From Chara braunii (Eukaryota > Streptophyta > Charophyceae > Charales > Characeae), in NCBI GenBank assembly GCA_003427395.1, contig BFEA01000477.1, forward strand, positions 965,864 to 1,001,833: a stretch of DNA of 35,970 nucleotides, given 5' to 3'. This document shows positions 1-10,192 of the stretch, piece after piece; position 1 is the stretch's first letter, and every line of letters starts with the position of its first letter. Made by a program: the position numbers and the translations under genes. A model generated the notes under the pieces. It was given only the letters and a program-made list of their open reading frames with translations. It ran no database searches and was not told the DNA's origin.

Positions 1-470
1 TTGCACGATTGACCACCTCTGAGTTATCGATGCATCAACTGACAACTACGACATTACGAAACTTCGACGAAAGATCAGAACTCCGACGAAGAAAGATCGA
101 ACCTTCGACGATTAACGAAGTCTCTTTGTGACTGATGATCTCACGCACACGCGGGAAAAAAAAAAAAAAAAAAAAGCTTTTGCAAGATTGATAGCCTTCT
201 GATTCATCGATGCATAGATTGACGACTACTACCGTCTTCACCCGAATAGAACGCCCTGTCATTATCGCTGCATCTGGACTGAAAGTTGGGCCAAATACAG
301 CTATAAGAATGACCTGGCTTTCTATTCGAGTGAAGACGGTAGAGGCCAACACGGAATTTTTTCTTTCGACGAAGCAAGATCGAAACTTCGACGAAAGATC
401 CGCAAGATCTCTGTCACGCACACGTGGGGGAGAACCAAGGAGACGAGACACAAATAATTCATTTGTACAG
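1..470. repeat. Two degenerate tandem units, second split by a MITE
   Basis: Two units share the same order of short motifs: a 'gattga' start, 'atcgatgcat', repeated 'cttcgacgaaagatc' blocks, and a 'cacgcacacg' end followed by a G/A-rich stretch. The first spans roughly 1-172. The second runs from about 187 to 430 and is longer because a 114-bp TIR element (229-342) sits inside it. The poly-A run at about 157-175 separates the units. No coding frame here looks real. Confidence 0.55.
229..342. mobile_element. MITE-A copy 1 (TIR miniature element)
   Basis: The element starts with CTACCGTCTTCACCCGAATA and ends with the reverse complement of nearly the same string (ttctattcgagtgaagacggtag), giving terminal inverted repeats of about 23 bp. 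It has no coding capacity. A second, 134-bp copy lies at 17358-17491 in the opposite internal orientation, which shows that this is a mobile family and not a chance palindrome. I see no convincing target-site duplication on either side. The transposase superfamily cannot be named from the termini alone. Confidence 0.8.
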
Positions 471-472
471 AC

Positions 473-865
473 GTTTTTGGAACTGAATCTCGCCGGAAAT
501 GCTGGTAAGATACATCGAAGAAGAAACGTCATCTGCTTGACGTGCGTATATCTCCGCGAGGCGAGTCGCCCACCAACTGCATCATCAAGTTGACATCAAC
601 CGAGTTTCGATCCTCCGTCTTTCCTTTTTTTGGGAACTGAATCTGGCCGGAAAGACAGTCAGATACATCACAAAAACATCATTTGTTTGACCCGCGAGTC
701 GCCCACCAACTGCATCATCAACCGAGTTTCGATCCTCCGTCTTTGAGTTTTTTCGGAACTGAATCTGGCCGGAAAGGCGGTCAGATACATCACAAAAACG
801 TCATTTGCTTGACAGTGTATCTCCGCAAGGCGAGTCGTCCACCAACCATCTCATCAATCGAGTTT
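473..865. repeat. Tandem array of three ~120-150 bp units
   Basis: Three successive copies begin at about 473, 626 and 748. Each carries 'ggaactgaatct.gccggaaa', then 'agatacatc', 'tcatttgcttgac', 'gcgagtcg.ccaccaac' and 'gagtttc'. The copies differ by substitutions and small indels. The short ORFs that run through them are products of the repeat, not genes. Confidence 0.7.
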
Positions 866-930
866 CATATCCATCGGTTCATTCCGCGTGATCGATAGAT
901 TCATATCCATCGGTGCAGAGCAACCGAGCT

Positions 931-1073
931 AATTGATTGATTGATTGATTGATTGATTGGTCACATGGAGCTGACTAATCAATCGAAGTTTCAGTCTATA
1001 GACGATTAGATCATTATAACGTTAACAACCCCTTTGTGCAAAACTACGACACGGATTGAATCGATTGAATAAT

Positions 1074-1117
<44 letters not shown>

Positions 1118-1635
1118 CGATCGATTGATTGATTGATTGATCCATCAATCGATTGATTGATTGATTTGATGGAGTCTTCGAGTGTTCAATTGATAGATTG
1201 ACCGATTGATTGATTGATTAACATATTGACCGATTGATCTATCGACTGATCGATTAATTGATTGATTGACTGATTGATTTGCTTCATTCATTCATTCATT
1301 CATTCATTGACGTCCTCCTCAGACGAGTCATCTACAACTAACCACCATTGATTGATTGATTGATTGATTGATTGATCGATTGATTGATTTTTGATTGATT
1401 GATTGATCGATCGATTGATTGATTGATTGATTGATTGATCGATTGATTGATTGATTGGATGGAGTCTTTGAGTGTTCAACTGATTGATTGACCAATTGAT
1501 TGACCGATTGATTGATTAAAAGATTGACAGATTTTGATCGATTAATTGATTGATTTGCTTCATTCATTCATTCATTCATTCATCCATTCATTAATCGACT
1601 TGCTCCTCAGACGAGTAATCTACAACTAACCACCA
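931..1635. repeat. (TTGA)n microsatellite with ~290-bp higher-order repeat
   Basis: The stretch is dominated by TTGA/GATT tetranucleotides. On top of this lies a longer period: 'ggagtctt.gagtgttcaa' occurs at 1171 and 1461, and 'acaactaaccaccat' at about 1334 and 1622, so two copies of a ~290-bp unit can be aligned. Each unit also holds a (CATT)n block, and 'cctcagacgagt' precedes the shared end. No gene is supported; the Asn/Ile/Ser/Gln-rich ORF on the minus strand is translated microsatellite. Confidence 0.85.
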
Positions 1636-1759
1636 TGATGGTAACTCCCGCCCGGCCTCCTGGAAGCTCTTCGACATCCCCAGAGTTACTTTTTTTTTCT
1701 TTTTTTCCCTCATCTCTTTTTTAATATATATAATTTACCATAATACTACTATGTTTTAA
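1636..1759. other. Downstream flank of the chitosanase gene
   Basis: This AT-rich stretch with T runs and a TATATA tract lies just 3' of the chitosanase stop codon and probably includes its 3' UTR. I see no single clear polyadenylation signal. Confidence 0.3.
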
Positions 1760-2563
1760 TCAATTCGGTATTTGGTAGTAATCTCCATACACATGCCATT
1801 CCAGCGGCAGGTTCAGATCTAGATTGCCATTATTGAGAAAGACGCGCTGCGCGGTGTCTACGCGCGAGGTGTCCGAGTGCGCCTGCTCTTTTTTCATCGC
1901 CTCTACGCGCGCATCGAGAAAGACATGGAGGTAAGCGGTCTCCTCCCCGCCCTCCGCCGGCGGAGACGCCGTTTGGCGCGCCTTGGCGCGAATGGATCCG
2001 AAGCTGTTCTCATCGTCGCCGCCGCCGTGCATCACTATCGCGTCGTAGTAGATGAACTGGCCCAGCGCGCGCAGACCGTCGGATTTCGCCTGATTGACGG
2101 CGGGATCGAAGTAGACGCCGTCCCGTTCCTCCTCCTGCGCGCGCTGGAGCTCCGCGTCCTCGGCGGCGGCCTTCCAGTCGTCCACGAAGCCGGGATCCAG
2201 ACCCTCGTGCGAGTCGCTGCCGAGCACGCTCTCAAGCGCGCCGATGTACTTGGCCAGCACGTTGTCCGGTTTCAGGTCGGTATACCGACGCACCACCTCC
2301 AGCAGATCCCCCGTCCTGGTCGTGAATCCGATGATCCCGGCGGTGTACCCGCGCCCGTCGCCGATGTCCTCGATGTATTTGAACTGCGCGCGCCAGTCCA
2401 GGGAAGAATTCTCGAAGCTAGAGACGAGCTTCATCGCGATCTCCTTCTTGTCGGGATCGGTAAGGTCGGCGGCCATAGCCAGGCAGAGCATCCCGATCAG
2501 ACACGTCGCGTTCAAGTTCTGGGGGGCGGAGAAATTTCTGGGCAGCGGCTTGTTGGACTTCAT
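1760..2563 (-). CDS. GH46 chitosanase, secreted, bacterial-type
   Basis: The protein reads through as a complete glycoside hydrolase family 46 chitosanase, an enzyme that cuts beta-1,4 links in partly deacetylated chitin. From the chosen ATG (2563) it has 267 residues. Residues 1-31 look like a signal peptide: basic start, hydrophobic TCLIGMLCLAMAA, then the mature start near DLTDPDKK. The mature part (~238 residues) is the length of Streptomyces chitosanases and matches the family to the C-terminus. The catalytic pair is visible: Glu51 in SSFENSSLDW and Asp69 in EDIGDGRGYT, 18 residues apart as in the family (Glu22/Asp40 of the N174 enzyme, from memory). In-frame codons run upstream to 2683 (an ATG at 2647), but the 2563 start gives the signal peptide. 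No intron is visible. It is far more GC-rich than the flanking repeats. A horizontally acquired bacterial gene is the simplest reading; assembly contamination is the alternative. Confidence 0.88.
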   Translation of the reverse strand: MKSNKPLPRNFSAPQNLNATCLIGMLCLAMAADLTDPDKKEIAMKLVSSFENSSLDWRAQFKYIEDIGDGRGYTAGIIGFTTRTGDLLEVVRRYTDLKPDNVLAKYIGALESVLGSDSHEGLDPGFVDDWKAAAEDAELQRAQEEERDGVYFDPAVNQAKSDGLRALGQFIYYDAIVMHGGGDDENSFGSIRAKARQTASPPAEGGEETAYLHVFLDARVEAMKKEQAHSDTSRVDTAQRVFLNNGNLDLNLPLEWHVYGDYYQIPN

Positions 2564-2689
2564 GCTTCGACGATGATGAGCTGCTGCTGCTGCTGGGCTC
2601 CCACGTCGCGACCGCGACCGGACTTGCCATCCGGACTCCCACGCCATCGTCCCGACTCCGACGTCCACCTGGGAGCGTGACACTGACTA

Positions 2690-2781
2690 AATGGAATTAT
2701 TTTAAATTAAATATTAATTAACAAATGGAAAACCACTTGTCGCCCAATGTCTATGAACGATCTGTTACAAGAGACACGCCT

Positions 2782-2812
<31 letters not shown>

Positions 2813-3072
2813 TTCTCTCTCGTGTATATATATGTATATATATATCGTCACAAACAGAACTGCCCGGTAAACCGTGGGCAGATATAGTCAAACAGAGCTG
2901 CCCAGTAAACCGTAGGCAGAGAGGGAGGGAGAAGAGGACAACAAACGAGGGGCTGTGGCAAACTGTTTAGTCGGAGTTTCACCGACTCATATATATATAT
3001 TGCCAGCAGAGTCCAGCAGCGACTCGATGAGTGGAGAGGCTTTAATGCGTAGCGAGGAGAATGAAGTCCTTC

Positions 3073-3118
<46 letters not shown>

Positions 3119-3181
3119 CCCCTCGCTACGAGGAGGATGACGAATCGAGGAGAGAAGCGAAATGCAGAAACTTTATATGAG

Positions 3182-3236
<55 letters not shown>

Positions 3237-3470
3237 GAGTATAGGACCAGGGGGCAGGTGCCACTCGCCAGAGTTCCTCGTTTCTGACCGTCGATCAGTG
3301 CAATCTCCGGTCAGAACTGAAGGATCCGGGCAAGTGGGACTTGGGCCCAAGTCCGAACGAGGGATTCGGGCCCAACGAGGGACTTGGGCCCAACGAGGGA
3401 CTTGGATCCAAGCAGGGAGATTGTTGTGGATAATAATAATAAGATAAGATGACGAAGAAGAAATAAGGGC
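2690..3470. repeat. Microsatellite-rich intergenic stretch
   Basis: There are three (TC)n tracts at about 2782-2820, 3075-3114 and 3184-3232, and TATATA runs near 2825 and 2990. A ~33-bp unit with the hairpin-like core 'ctgccc.gtaaaccgt.ggcag' appears twice (about 2858-2930). From 3330 to 3420 four short units contain the palindrome cttgggcccaag or a close variant. Arg-Glu and Leu-Ser repeat ORFs here are translated (TC)n and are not genes. Confidence 0.75.
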
Positions 3471-4290
3471 GTACTCACACTTAGTAGGACTTTGTTACGT
3501 AATTTAGGACGTGATTGCGGGCAGATGCATGCAAGCGTGGTTATAAAATAGGTCAGATACATTTTAAGAAGATAGGGCCAGTGGGAGCACACCCTAAGGG
3601 CGTCGCTGCACTACTCTTGAAATGCACAAAAGACTTTCCATATTCTAGACGAAGATTCACTCTCGTTTTGCACATTTCGACAGTAGTGCAGTGAGGCCCA
3701 AAGAAATGCAGAACACGAAGAGCAAGAGCATGCCATCTGTCAACAGCTAGTTGCACCATTCGCCATCCTCACTTTTTTAGAATGCATATGGACAACGGTG
3801 CTGTCCAGGTGCATTCAAAATCATTGCAGATGGCGAGTGGTTCAACTACCTGTCGACAGAACCTCTTGGCTGACTTCTACTGGGCCGTTGAAGACCCTCG
3901 GTCCTGTTGCTACCGGCTGACCCCTGGCCGGTATCGCCCACGTGCTCTAGCAGGTACCATACCTGCTAGTGGGTGCAGCTCCCGGATCATGTTCCCTCAT
4001 TGGAGGCTTGAGCACAGATGTGGCTGATACCCTCCTTGGAGGCCCAGGCTGTTGTAGAGCTTGAGCACGGATGTGGCTGCTACGGGGGTGGGTCCTCGTA
4101 ATATAATAGTATCATGACAAAAAAAAGGTGGTCTTAAAAAAAAAAAAAAAAAAGAAGGCCTGAAAGGCCGTCCTTACAAGGTTCTGTGAGGCTTTGCGGG
4201 CTTGTAGCACATCTTTAGTTCCAGGGTCTGAATTTTGAGGACAGCTGCCTAAGAACTGGCCTTCTCTGTGCCTGGATATTATTCAGCCCT
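3471..4290. other. No gene seen; dispersed-repeat remnants and poly-A
   Basis: No convincing coding frame on either strand. A ~60-bp stretch near 3638-3695 ('ttctag..gaagattcactctcgttttgcacatt') resembles 20140-20180 in the same orientation, so it belongs to a dispersed repeat. A-rich runs at 4120-4128 and about 4138-4153 may be the tail of a retroposed sequence. Confidence 0.4.
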
Positions 4291-4975
4291 GCTACCCAGG
4301 CCCAGTCCGGATAAAATGAAAAGAAGCAATCCACTTGTCAAGCCAGATTCCTCAGAAGAGAGTCATAGAGTTGGGGCCGCAGGTCCACACACCGGGTATC
4401 TTGAGGGTGGGTGGGGCGCTGCACCAGAATTGGCGAGGTGAACGACCTGTCCTCTGAGTGACTGGCTGGCTGGCTTGGCAGCAGCTGGCGGGCAGAATCC
4501 CGAGGGGAGCTCACGAGAATTGACGCAGCCTGCTGCGACCGCTCCTGCGCCGGTGACTTGTACAATTGCTGCGCCTGGAGGGAGCGGAGGCCGGTCCACC
4601 GAAGGACTTCTTCCTGCTGGGTAAGTTCTTTGGTCCCACCCATAGATGTCGGTTGAGAATTTTGTTAGGCCGTTTATCTTGGAAAATAGAGAAAAACAGA
4701 TCTTGAAGACTGGTCGAGGCCGTAGATTGATAGAATCAAGGCTTTGAGAGTCTTGCTGAAAAAATGTCTTATCGGCGCAGCCGCCGTTACCGTTGTAGTC
4801 GCACAATAAGGGCGATGTTGACAACTGAGCGTTGGTACTTGGTGCAACCGTAGGAGCTTATACGGGGCAATTGCTACCCAGGCCCAGTCCGGATAAAATG
4901 AAAAGAAGCAATCCACTGATGAAGCCAGATTCCTCAGAAGAGAGTCATAGAGTTGGGGCCGCAGGCCCACACACC
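4291..4975. repeat. 103-bp direct repeat pair, 582 bp apart
   Basis: A segment beginning gctacccaggcccagtccgg recurs at 4873-4975, nearly identical over about 103 bp to 4291-4393 and in the same orientation. The ends lack TG...CA and no primer-binding site follows either copy, so a TRIM element is not supported. The interior has no convincing gene. Confidence 0.65.
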
Positions 4976-6439
4976 TCCTAAACCGTCCCAGATCCCCCCA
5001 TCATCCCACAAGTGACTTGTCATCTTGCAAGGAGTGGTGGAACGAGTGAATGAGTAATGGAAGTTGGCAGCAGAAGCGAGGGATGCCTGAGGTGGCAGAA
5101 AATTACCAGGCGGGATTGGAGTGGAGCAGCCGATTGATAGAAGAGTATGGTCTTGGGAAGCGATGGCAGAACGGAATTAGGAAGCTCCTTCTTGGTTTGA
5201 ATGAATGGTTGGAGAGGAATGAGGTTGGAAAAAGTTGCATGACATGCACTGTCATGCAGTGACTTAGATGTTTTGTCTTTCTTGAGTAGTCAGTGGTTGG
5301 TGGAAATTGAGAACAGATGTCGGACGACGGACAGCGATGGTGAGCCTATGGTATCACCGCCAACAGTGGATGTTGTAATAAACTGTTTAAGTGGTAGTTT
5401 TAGATTGTTGGGACGAGAAGAGAATAGCGATCCACGCCAAAGTAGTCGCGTGAAGGCATTCAGAAAAAGCTTATCGAGAGTATGCATTAAGTAGGGGTGT
5501 GATTGAGGAGTCTGCAAGACCATTGGGTTGGGAGAAGTCTATTGGTGTGATTAGCTATATGCGAAATAAGATGAAGGTTTTGAAAAGAATGCGAGAGGCG
5601 GAAGCGTATCGAGATGCGACGATGTTTCTTTATATGTGGGAAAGTTGGCCGAGGTGTGGAGCGGGATTAAGATTACAGTATGAGGAAATAGATATAGTCA
5701 GCCGCATGGTGAGTCCTAGTTATAAGAAAACTGATCGACATGGGGAAAAAAATTTAATTCGATTGAAGGAATCGGAGACAGAAGAGGAGACGTTTTGGGG
5801 GATCCTTCCGGAGGTAATTGTAGCTTATGAAAACTCGGGAATAGATATTAGGAGCGGGTATCTATTTAGGGCGGGAAGGGGGGGGAATGGGTTTGGTTGG
5901 GATACTTTTAATAAACGGATAGAGAAGTGGTTCGGAGAGGGGAGGGTGAATGAGGGAGAAAGTGGTCATAGTTTTTGGATAGGGGGAGTTAAGGCATGAA
6001 TAGAGGAGGGATGGAGTTTGGGAGAGATGATGAAGCAAGGAACGTCGAATATTATTAGTACTTTTATGCGGTATGATTATGGAATGCGCCGTGGTTAGAA
6101 GCGTGGGGCGGAAGATGGGAACGAGGAAAATATCGGTGGAGATGAGTTAGAAGGAAGAAATAGGAATGTGCATGAAAAAGATAATCAAATAGTATTTCAA
6201 GTTGAGAAAGATTGTGGAGAGACCGATGGTGGCAGAGTTTGGGCAGGAATGGTGGACCCTTGGGCTAGGAATTCAAGATAATTCGTATTTTGGGATTATA
6301 AATGAATGATAGATGTTAAGTGAGAGGATTCGGAGAAACCAATTGGCTTTATTTGAGGAAGGGAAAATGAAAAGGTAGGAGGCAGGAAAGTGCAAAACTC
6401 TAGAAATATCATGATAGAGAAGGGTGGTGAGAGAAAAAA
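4976..6439. other. Decayed region downstream of the DIRS-like pol; no gene recognised
   Basis: The plus strand is purine-rich and has an open frame at 5499-5999, but its composition suggests the antisense of a decayed minus-strand sequence. In DIRS elements a tyrosine recombinase follows the RNase H. Several broken minus-strand frames run through here, but I could not identify the Arg/His/Tyr catalytic residues, so no recombinase is claimed. Confidence 0.35.
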
Positions 6440-7995
6440 AACAATTTGTATGGTTCGGAAGGAAGTGAGTTCCAATCAATAGAGAGTGCATCGATGAAAG
6501 CTGATTTTCTAAACCACGTGCGTGAGATGAAGATTGAAGTGGTGTGGTGATAATCCGAAGCGAAGAGGTCGATGGAGGGTGCTCCGATGATAGAGAAGAT
6601 ATCATGCTTAACATAAGTTGATATTCCCCAGTCGGTATTATCTTATGTTTTTGAGATGAGATCAACATCCTTATTCAAAGTTCTGAGAATCTAGAGTGGT
6701 GACAGAAGTGTGTCATGACGAGCAAGTATGGATATGATTTGACGGAGTCAAGGGTTGAAGGTTGGATCTCTTGATCGTAGTCGTTATAGGAGGGCTACTG
6801 TTGATTGCCTGTCAGATAATAGTGTAATGGAGGAAGATGACAGAAGGTGCAGATGGTGTGATTCCAAAAAACGAAAGTTTCAAAAATGGCGAAGAATTCC
6901 CTATGTGTTGACGAAGTTTGTAACAGTTCTTATGGAAGGCATTGGTTCAGAATAATGGATGGTTCGGATTTGGGGGAGATAATGACACCAATCTGGGAAG
7001 CGGAAGCGTCAGTGGTGATTGAGCAGGTTGAGTCGCGGATAGTCCACAACCGACCGAGTAAAGAAAGAAGGTTTTGAAGCCACCATAGTAGGTCGACGAT
7101 AAGATTGTTTGATAATATGGTTGGAGAGTCTCAATTAGAAGGGGTGATAGAATTGTAGAAAGAAGAAATAAAAAGAGGTGCAAGAAGGAAAACTTTTGAA
7201 AGTTAGATCAATTTTTCGGCGAGGCTTGCAAGGGTCTTGTTTGATGGTTGCAAGACTGAGACTATGCTAATGAGTTTGAGTATCTTAGCTGCTTTGTCCA
7301 CTGGTACCCTGATGCGCTTATGGTGAGAGTCTATGATAAATCTGAGAAACTTTATAGACTGAGAGGGAAGAAAAGTGCACTTAGTGAGGCTAAGAAAAAA
7401 GTCAAGGCTGTGGGGAAGTGCTACGTAATTGAATGTTTGTCAGATAAGGAGTAGAAGGTCAGGTTTTGCGAGAGCAGAGTCATCTATGTAAGAGGTAATG
7501 AAAACCTGACGGATGCACGTTTTCGCAATTATTTCCTGCATTACAGTAGTGAAAATCCAACAGGCGGACGATATTCCAAAATAAAGAGTTGTGAATTGAT
7601 AACGAGAGTTGTTCCAACATAAACGAAGTATGGTCTGTGAAGAGGGTGAATAAGAATATGGTAATAGCCGTTCTTAATGTCGAAGCACGGGAGAAAGTTT
7701 TGGGTTGGAGAGCCAAAGAGGGGGTTTACAAGGTCATCAATGGATTCATAGTGAAATTCAGGAAAAGATAAGAACAAGTTTACAAATCTGACGTCCATAA
7801 TCAATCTAGTTTTTGAGGAACTTTCAATAGCAAAAACTGGGTTGACAACGATTGGAGAATGGGAGAGCTCGATCACGTCGTTCGCAAGAAGTAAAGAAAC
7901 AGTGGAAGTGATAAAATCGGAATGGTGGGGAATGAGAGAGTGGTTTGGGATAAAACTAGGAGGAGGTTTAGTACATTGGCGGACTATCTTAAACT
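6440..7995 (-). pseudogene. DIRS-like reverse transcriptase-RNase H, decayed
   Basis: Reading down the minus strand: PIVVNPVFAIESSSKTRLIM and CFDIKNGYYHILIHP in one frame; then, after a one-base shift near 7640, RYQFTTLYFGISSACWIFTT and the catalytic SYIDDSALA (YIDD codons at 7479-7490); then, past an in-frame TGA, FLRFIIDSHHKRIRVPVDKA, matching the FLGF(I)IDS...VP..K element of DIRS RTs. In another frame DLLWWLQNLL, SITTDAS and HREFFAIFE give RNase H. The ending (SPL-ILRTLNKD, DNTDWGIS, APSIDLFASDY, ALSIDW) fits the region that follows RNase H in DIRS elements. Several stops and shifts make it non-functional. Ty3 or copia origin is unlikely, because the palm and post-RNase H motifs are of the DIRS type. 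Confidence 0.78.
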
Positions 7996-8665
7996 TTTAT
8001 GCAAAAAAAACACGCTTCAATATTCTTCTTGATTCAATGATCTTTGTGACCTAGATATGCTTGGTGGAAGTTGGTGCCGATGAAGTGCAAGTGAACTCCA
8101 TGATGGATTCATTCAAGGAATTAGAAGGATAGAATGTGAGTATCTTCTAGTGGATGAGGAGAAAAAAAAATTCCAATTTGAGATGGAGGAGGAGATTGAG
8201 GAAACGAAGAAATTGTCTGGGTTACGAAGCCAAGCTGAAGATTTCTGAAGAGCAAAGAGAGCTAGCTGGAGATTGACTGATAAAGGGGGTAAGGTGAGGT
8301 TGGACAGTATTTGAGGAACTGATGGTAACGGAAAAAGGTGACTAGGCTGGGTGATTGTTGTTGTCCAAAGTGGAGGGTTTCGAGCTATCAATGTTCTTGG
8401 ACTCATAATCGTTGTGAGACCGCTTGGAGAGACGATTGTAGTCATAGCCCCTGTTGAACTTCTCATCAAAATGCCTCTTGAAGGTGTTTTTTTTTAGTCA
8501 TCATTCTTGCCAGAATTTTCCTTCCTGCAGTAACTTAACGAGTCGGCATCAGATTTGTGATATCTGCAGTTAGAAACATAGAGTTTAATAAGCCCTGAAA
8601 CGTGAATGGCGTGGACCTATTAGCGATCCGGGGCAAGAAAAACGATTTGGACGACAACCCTTAAC

Positions 8666-9300
8666 TTACCCTGAAGAGTCTCCTCTTGCGATGCTTAAGC
8701 AGTAATTGTATTCATACTTGATGATGTGAAGTGCCTCCTCCATCCTCTCCCTTATGGCCTTGTTAATGATCGCTTTGACCTCCTTGGGTATTTGGTGGTC
8801 AACGCAGTCCTTGGCAAGTGAGTTGACGCAAAAAGAGAAATTGCGTGACATTTTCTTCTCGAAAGGCCAATGGCGATAGTTGAGGTCGACTGTATGGAAT
8901 CTCATGACCGCCTCGATTTGGTAATGCAATGCTAGTGCTGAAAAAGTCTGAACCAAACTTGAAGCTCTCCGTAGGAGGGTGTGGATTTGTCCGCGATACG
9001 AGTTTTGAAAGCATTTAGTTCAGAGGTTAACTTTTGATATAGTTCGTTGGAGGCTTGTCCTTTTTTTTTTTTTTTGACAAGTTATATGAAGGCTTCAACC
9101 GCGACCTTCACTTCTCTTTGCTGCTGGTAGAACATGCTTTTGAGTTGCTCAAATTGTTATAAGGAGGCTGTAGCAGGTTGATGATGCAGGGAAACAAAAT
9201 TTGTAGGAGGAGGGGTTTGCGGGTTGTGAAGATGAGGTTGCGAGGTGTGAGGGAAGTGGGGATGAGGTGTTGTAGGTAGGTTAGGTACGGCGGAGAGGGG
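8666..9300 (-). pseudogene. Gag-like ORF of the DIRS-like element, decayed
   Basis: Upstream of the RT on the same strand, a Pro/His-rich stretch (NLPTTPHPHFPHTSQPHLHN) leads into a charged, probably coiled-coil segment (QFEQLKSMFYQQQREVKVAV). After a frameshift comes a helical domain containing HWPFEKKMSRNFSFCVNSLA and IPKEVKAIINKAIRERMEEA, ending at 8666. Two in-frame TAA codons and at least one frameshift interrupt it. Position and composition suggest the nucleocapsid-like ORF of the element. The family assignment rests on context, as Gag sequences are poorly conserved. Confidence 0.5.
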
Positions 9301-9420
9301 GGGTGTTGAGTGGTGATGTGGAAGAATTGTCGGAGGTTGTGGAGTTAAGGGACCTGAAGGGAGTTGATTTTATAGTGAGAAGTCAAATTGAGTGGTTGGA
9401 CAAAGAACATGAGGTCCTGA

Positions 9421-10192
9421 GGTAAACGAGTAGTTGGGTTAATGCAGTGAAAAATTTTAACAGGAGTGAAGGTGGGGGAAAAAATGGGGAGGACTGTGAG
9501 GACTTCCAGGCCAAAATGGGATTGAGGGCCAAATGCGTTAAGATAGGCAAGTAGAATAAGATCCATCTGCAAAAGTAAAGGAAATGCAAATACTATTTTC
9601 GATTTAAGTCTCTTCCCCATCTGTTGACCTTGTGGCCATCATCAGGGGCAAATTGCGCTTGCGAGTAGTGATGCCTCCGTATCTTAAATACCGCTCGAAT
9701 GAGGTCACCTTGAGACCAAACTTCCTTCAAGAAATCGACGGACTCCATTGCTCTCGTAGCGAGCGGTGGGAAACGTGATGCAAACCGTGAATGAAGAGAG
9801 CGGGAGAAAAGCGGGAGACCGAGCTGGATGCGTCAGAAAGGAAAGAGGGGGATAAGAAAAGGTAAGGAAAGTAGGAACAAATAAAGAGCGGGAAGAGGGA
9901 AAGACAAAGACAGGAGGAAGAGACGCAGAAGATTTGCGGTAAGTGTGATGCGTGCGTAAGGAAAGTAGAAAGGACTGGTGACGGGGCATGACAAAGATAC
10001 GTGGGGAAGAGAAGAGATGGACGACGCGAGGGAGGTAAGAGGCTCGGACAAGAGGACAGGCAAACAAGGAGTAGCAGCAACTATCGTATCTTACCTGCGA
10101 AGGATTGGAGAGGATCGACCTGACATCCGGAAAAAACGTCCCGACAAAAATGTCGACGGGCCGGATCCGTGATGTGTATGACCATCCTCAAT
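9421..10192. other. Spacer between DIRS-like and Penelope-like elements
   Basis: The stretch is purine-rich on the plus strand and shows no supported gene. The Ser/Leu/Pro-rich minus-strand frames are compositional. It presumably holds the 5' end of the DIRS-like remnant and the 3' end of the Penelope-like element, but no boundary or duplication could be fixed. Confidence 0.4.

Larger units (their letters stand above)
6440..9420 (-). mobile_element. DIRS-like retroelement remnant (minimum extent)
   Basis: On the minus strand a Gag-like segment (about 9300-8666), a linker, an RT (about 7995-7208), and an RNase H with its C-terminal extension (about 7130-6445) follow in the order known for DIRS/Ngaro-type elements. 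All are broken by stops and frameshifts. The termini, which in DIRS are inverted or split repeats, were not found, so the true borders are unknown. Confidence 0.7.

Noticed and set aside
931-1635. CRISPR-like array
   Set aside because: The repeats are contiguous tetranucleotides and a satellite, without unique spacers, in a eukaryotic context.
1877-2680. 267-codon plus-strand ORF opposite the chitosanase
   Set aside because: It is a high-GC shadow of the chitosanase coding strand with no family match.
2848-3350. Arg-Glu and Leu-Ser repeat ORFs
   Set aside because: They are translations of (TC)n/(GA)n microsatellites.
4291-4975. TRIM (miniature LTR element)
   Set aside because: The direct repeats lack TG...CA ends, and no primer-binding site or purine tract adjoins them.
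5499-5999. 166-codon plus-strand ORF
   Set aside because: It lies opposite the decayed minus-strand DIRS-like sequence, has no recognisable domain, and its purine bias explains the open frame.
4976-6439. Tyrosine recombinase of the DIRS-like element
   Set aside because: It is expected by position, but no frame shows the catalytic residues convincingly.
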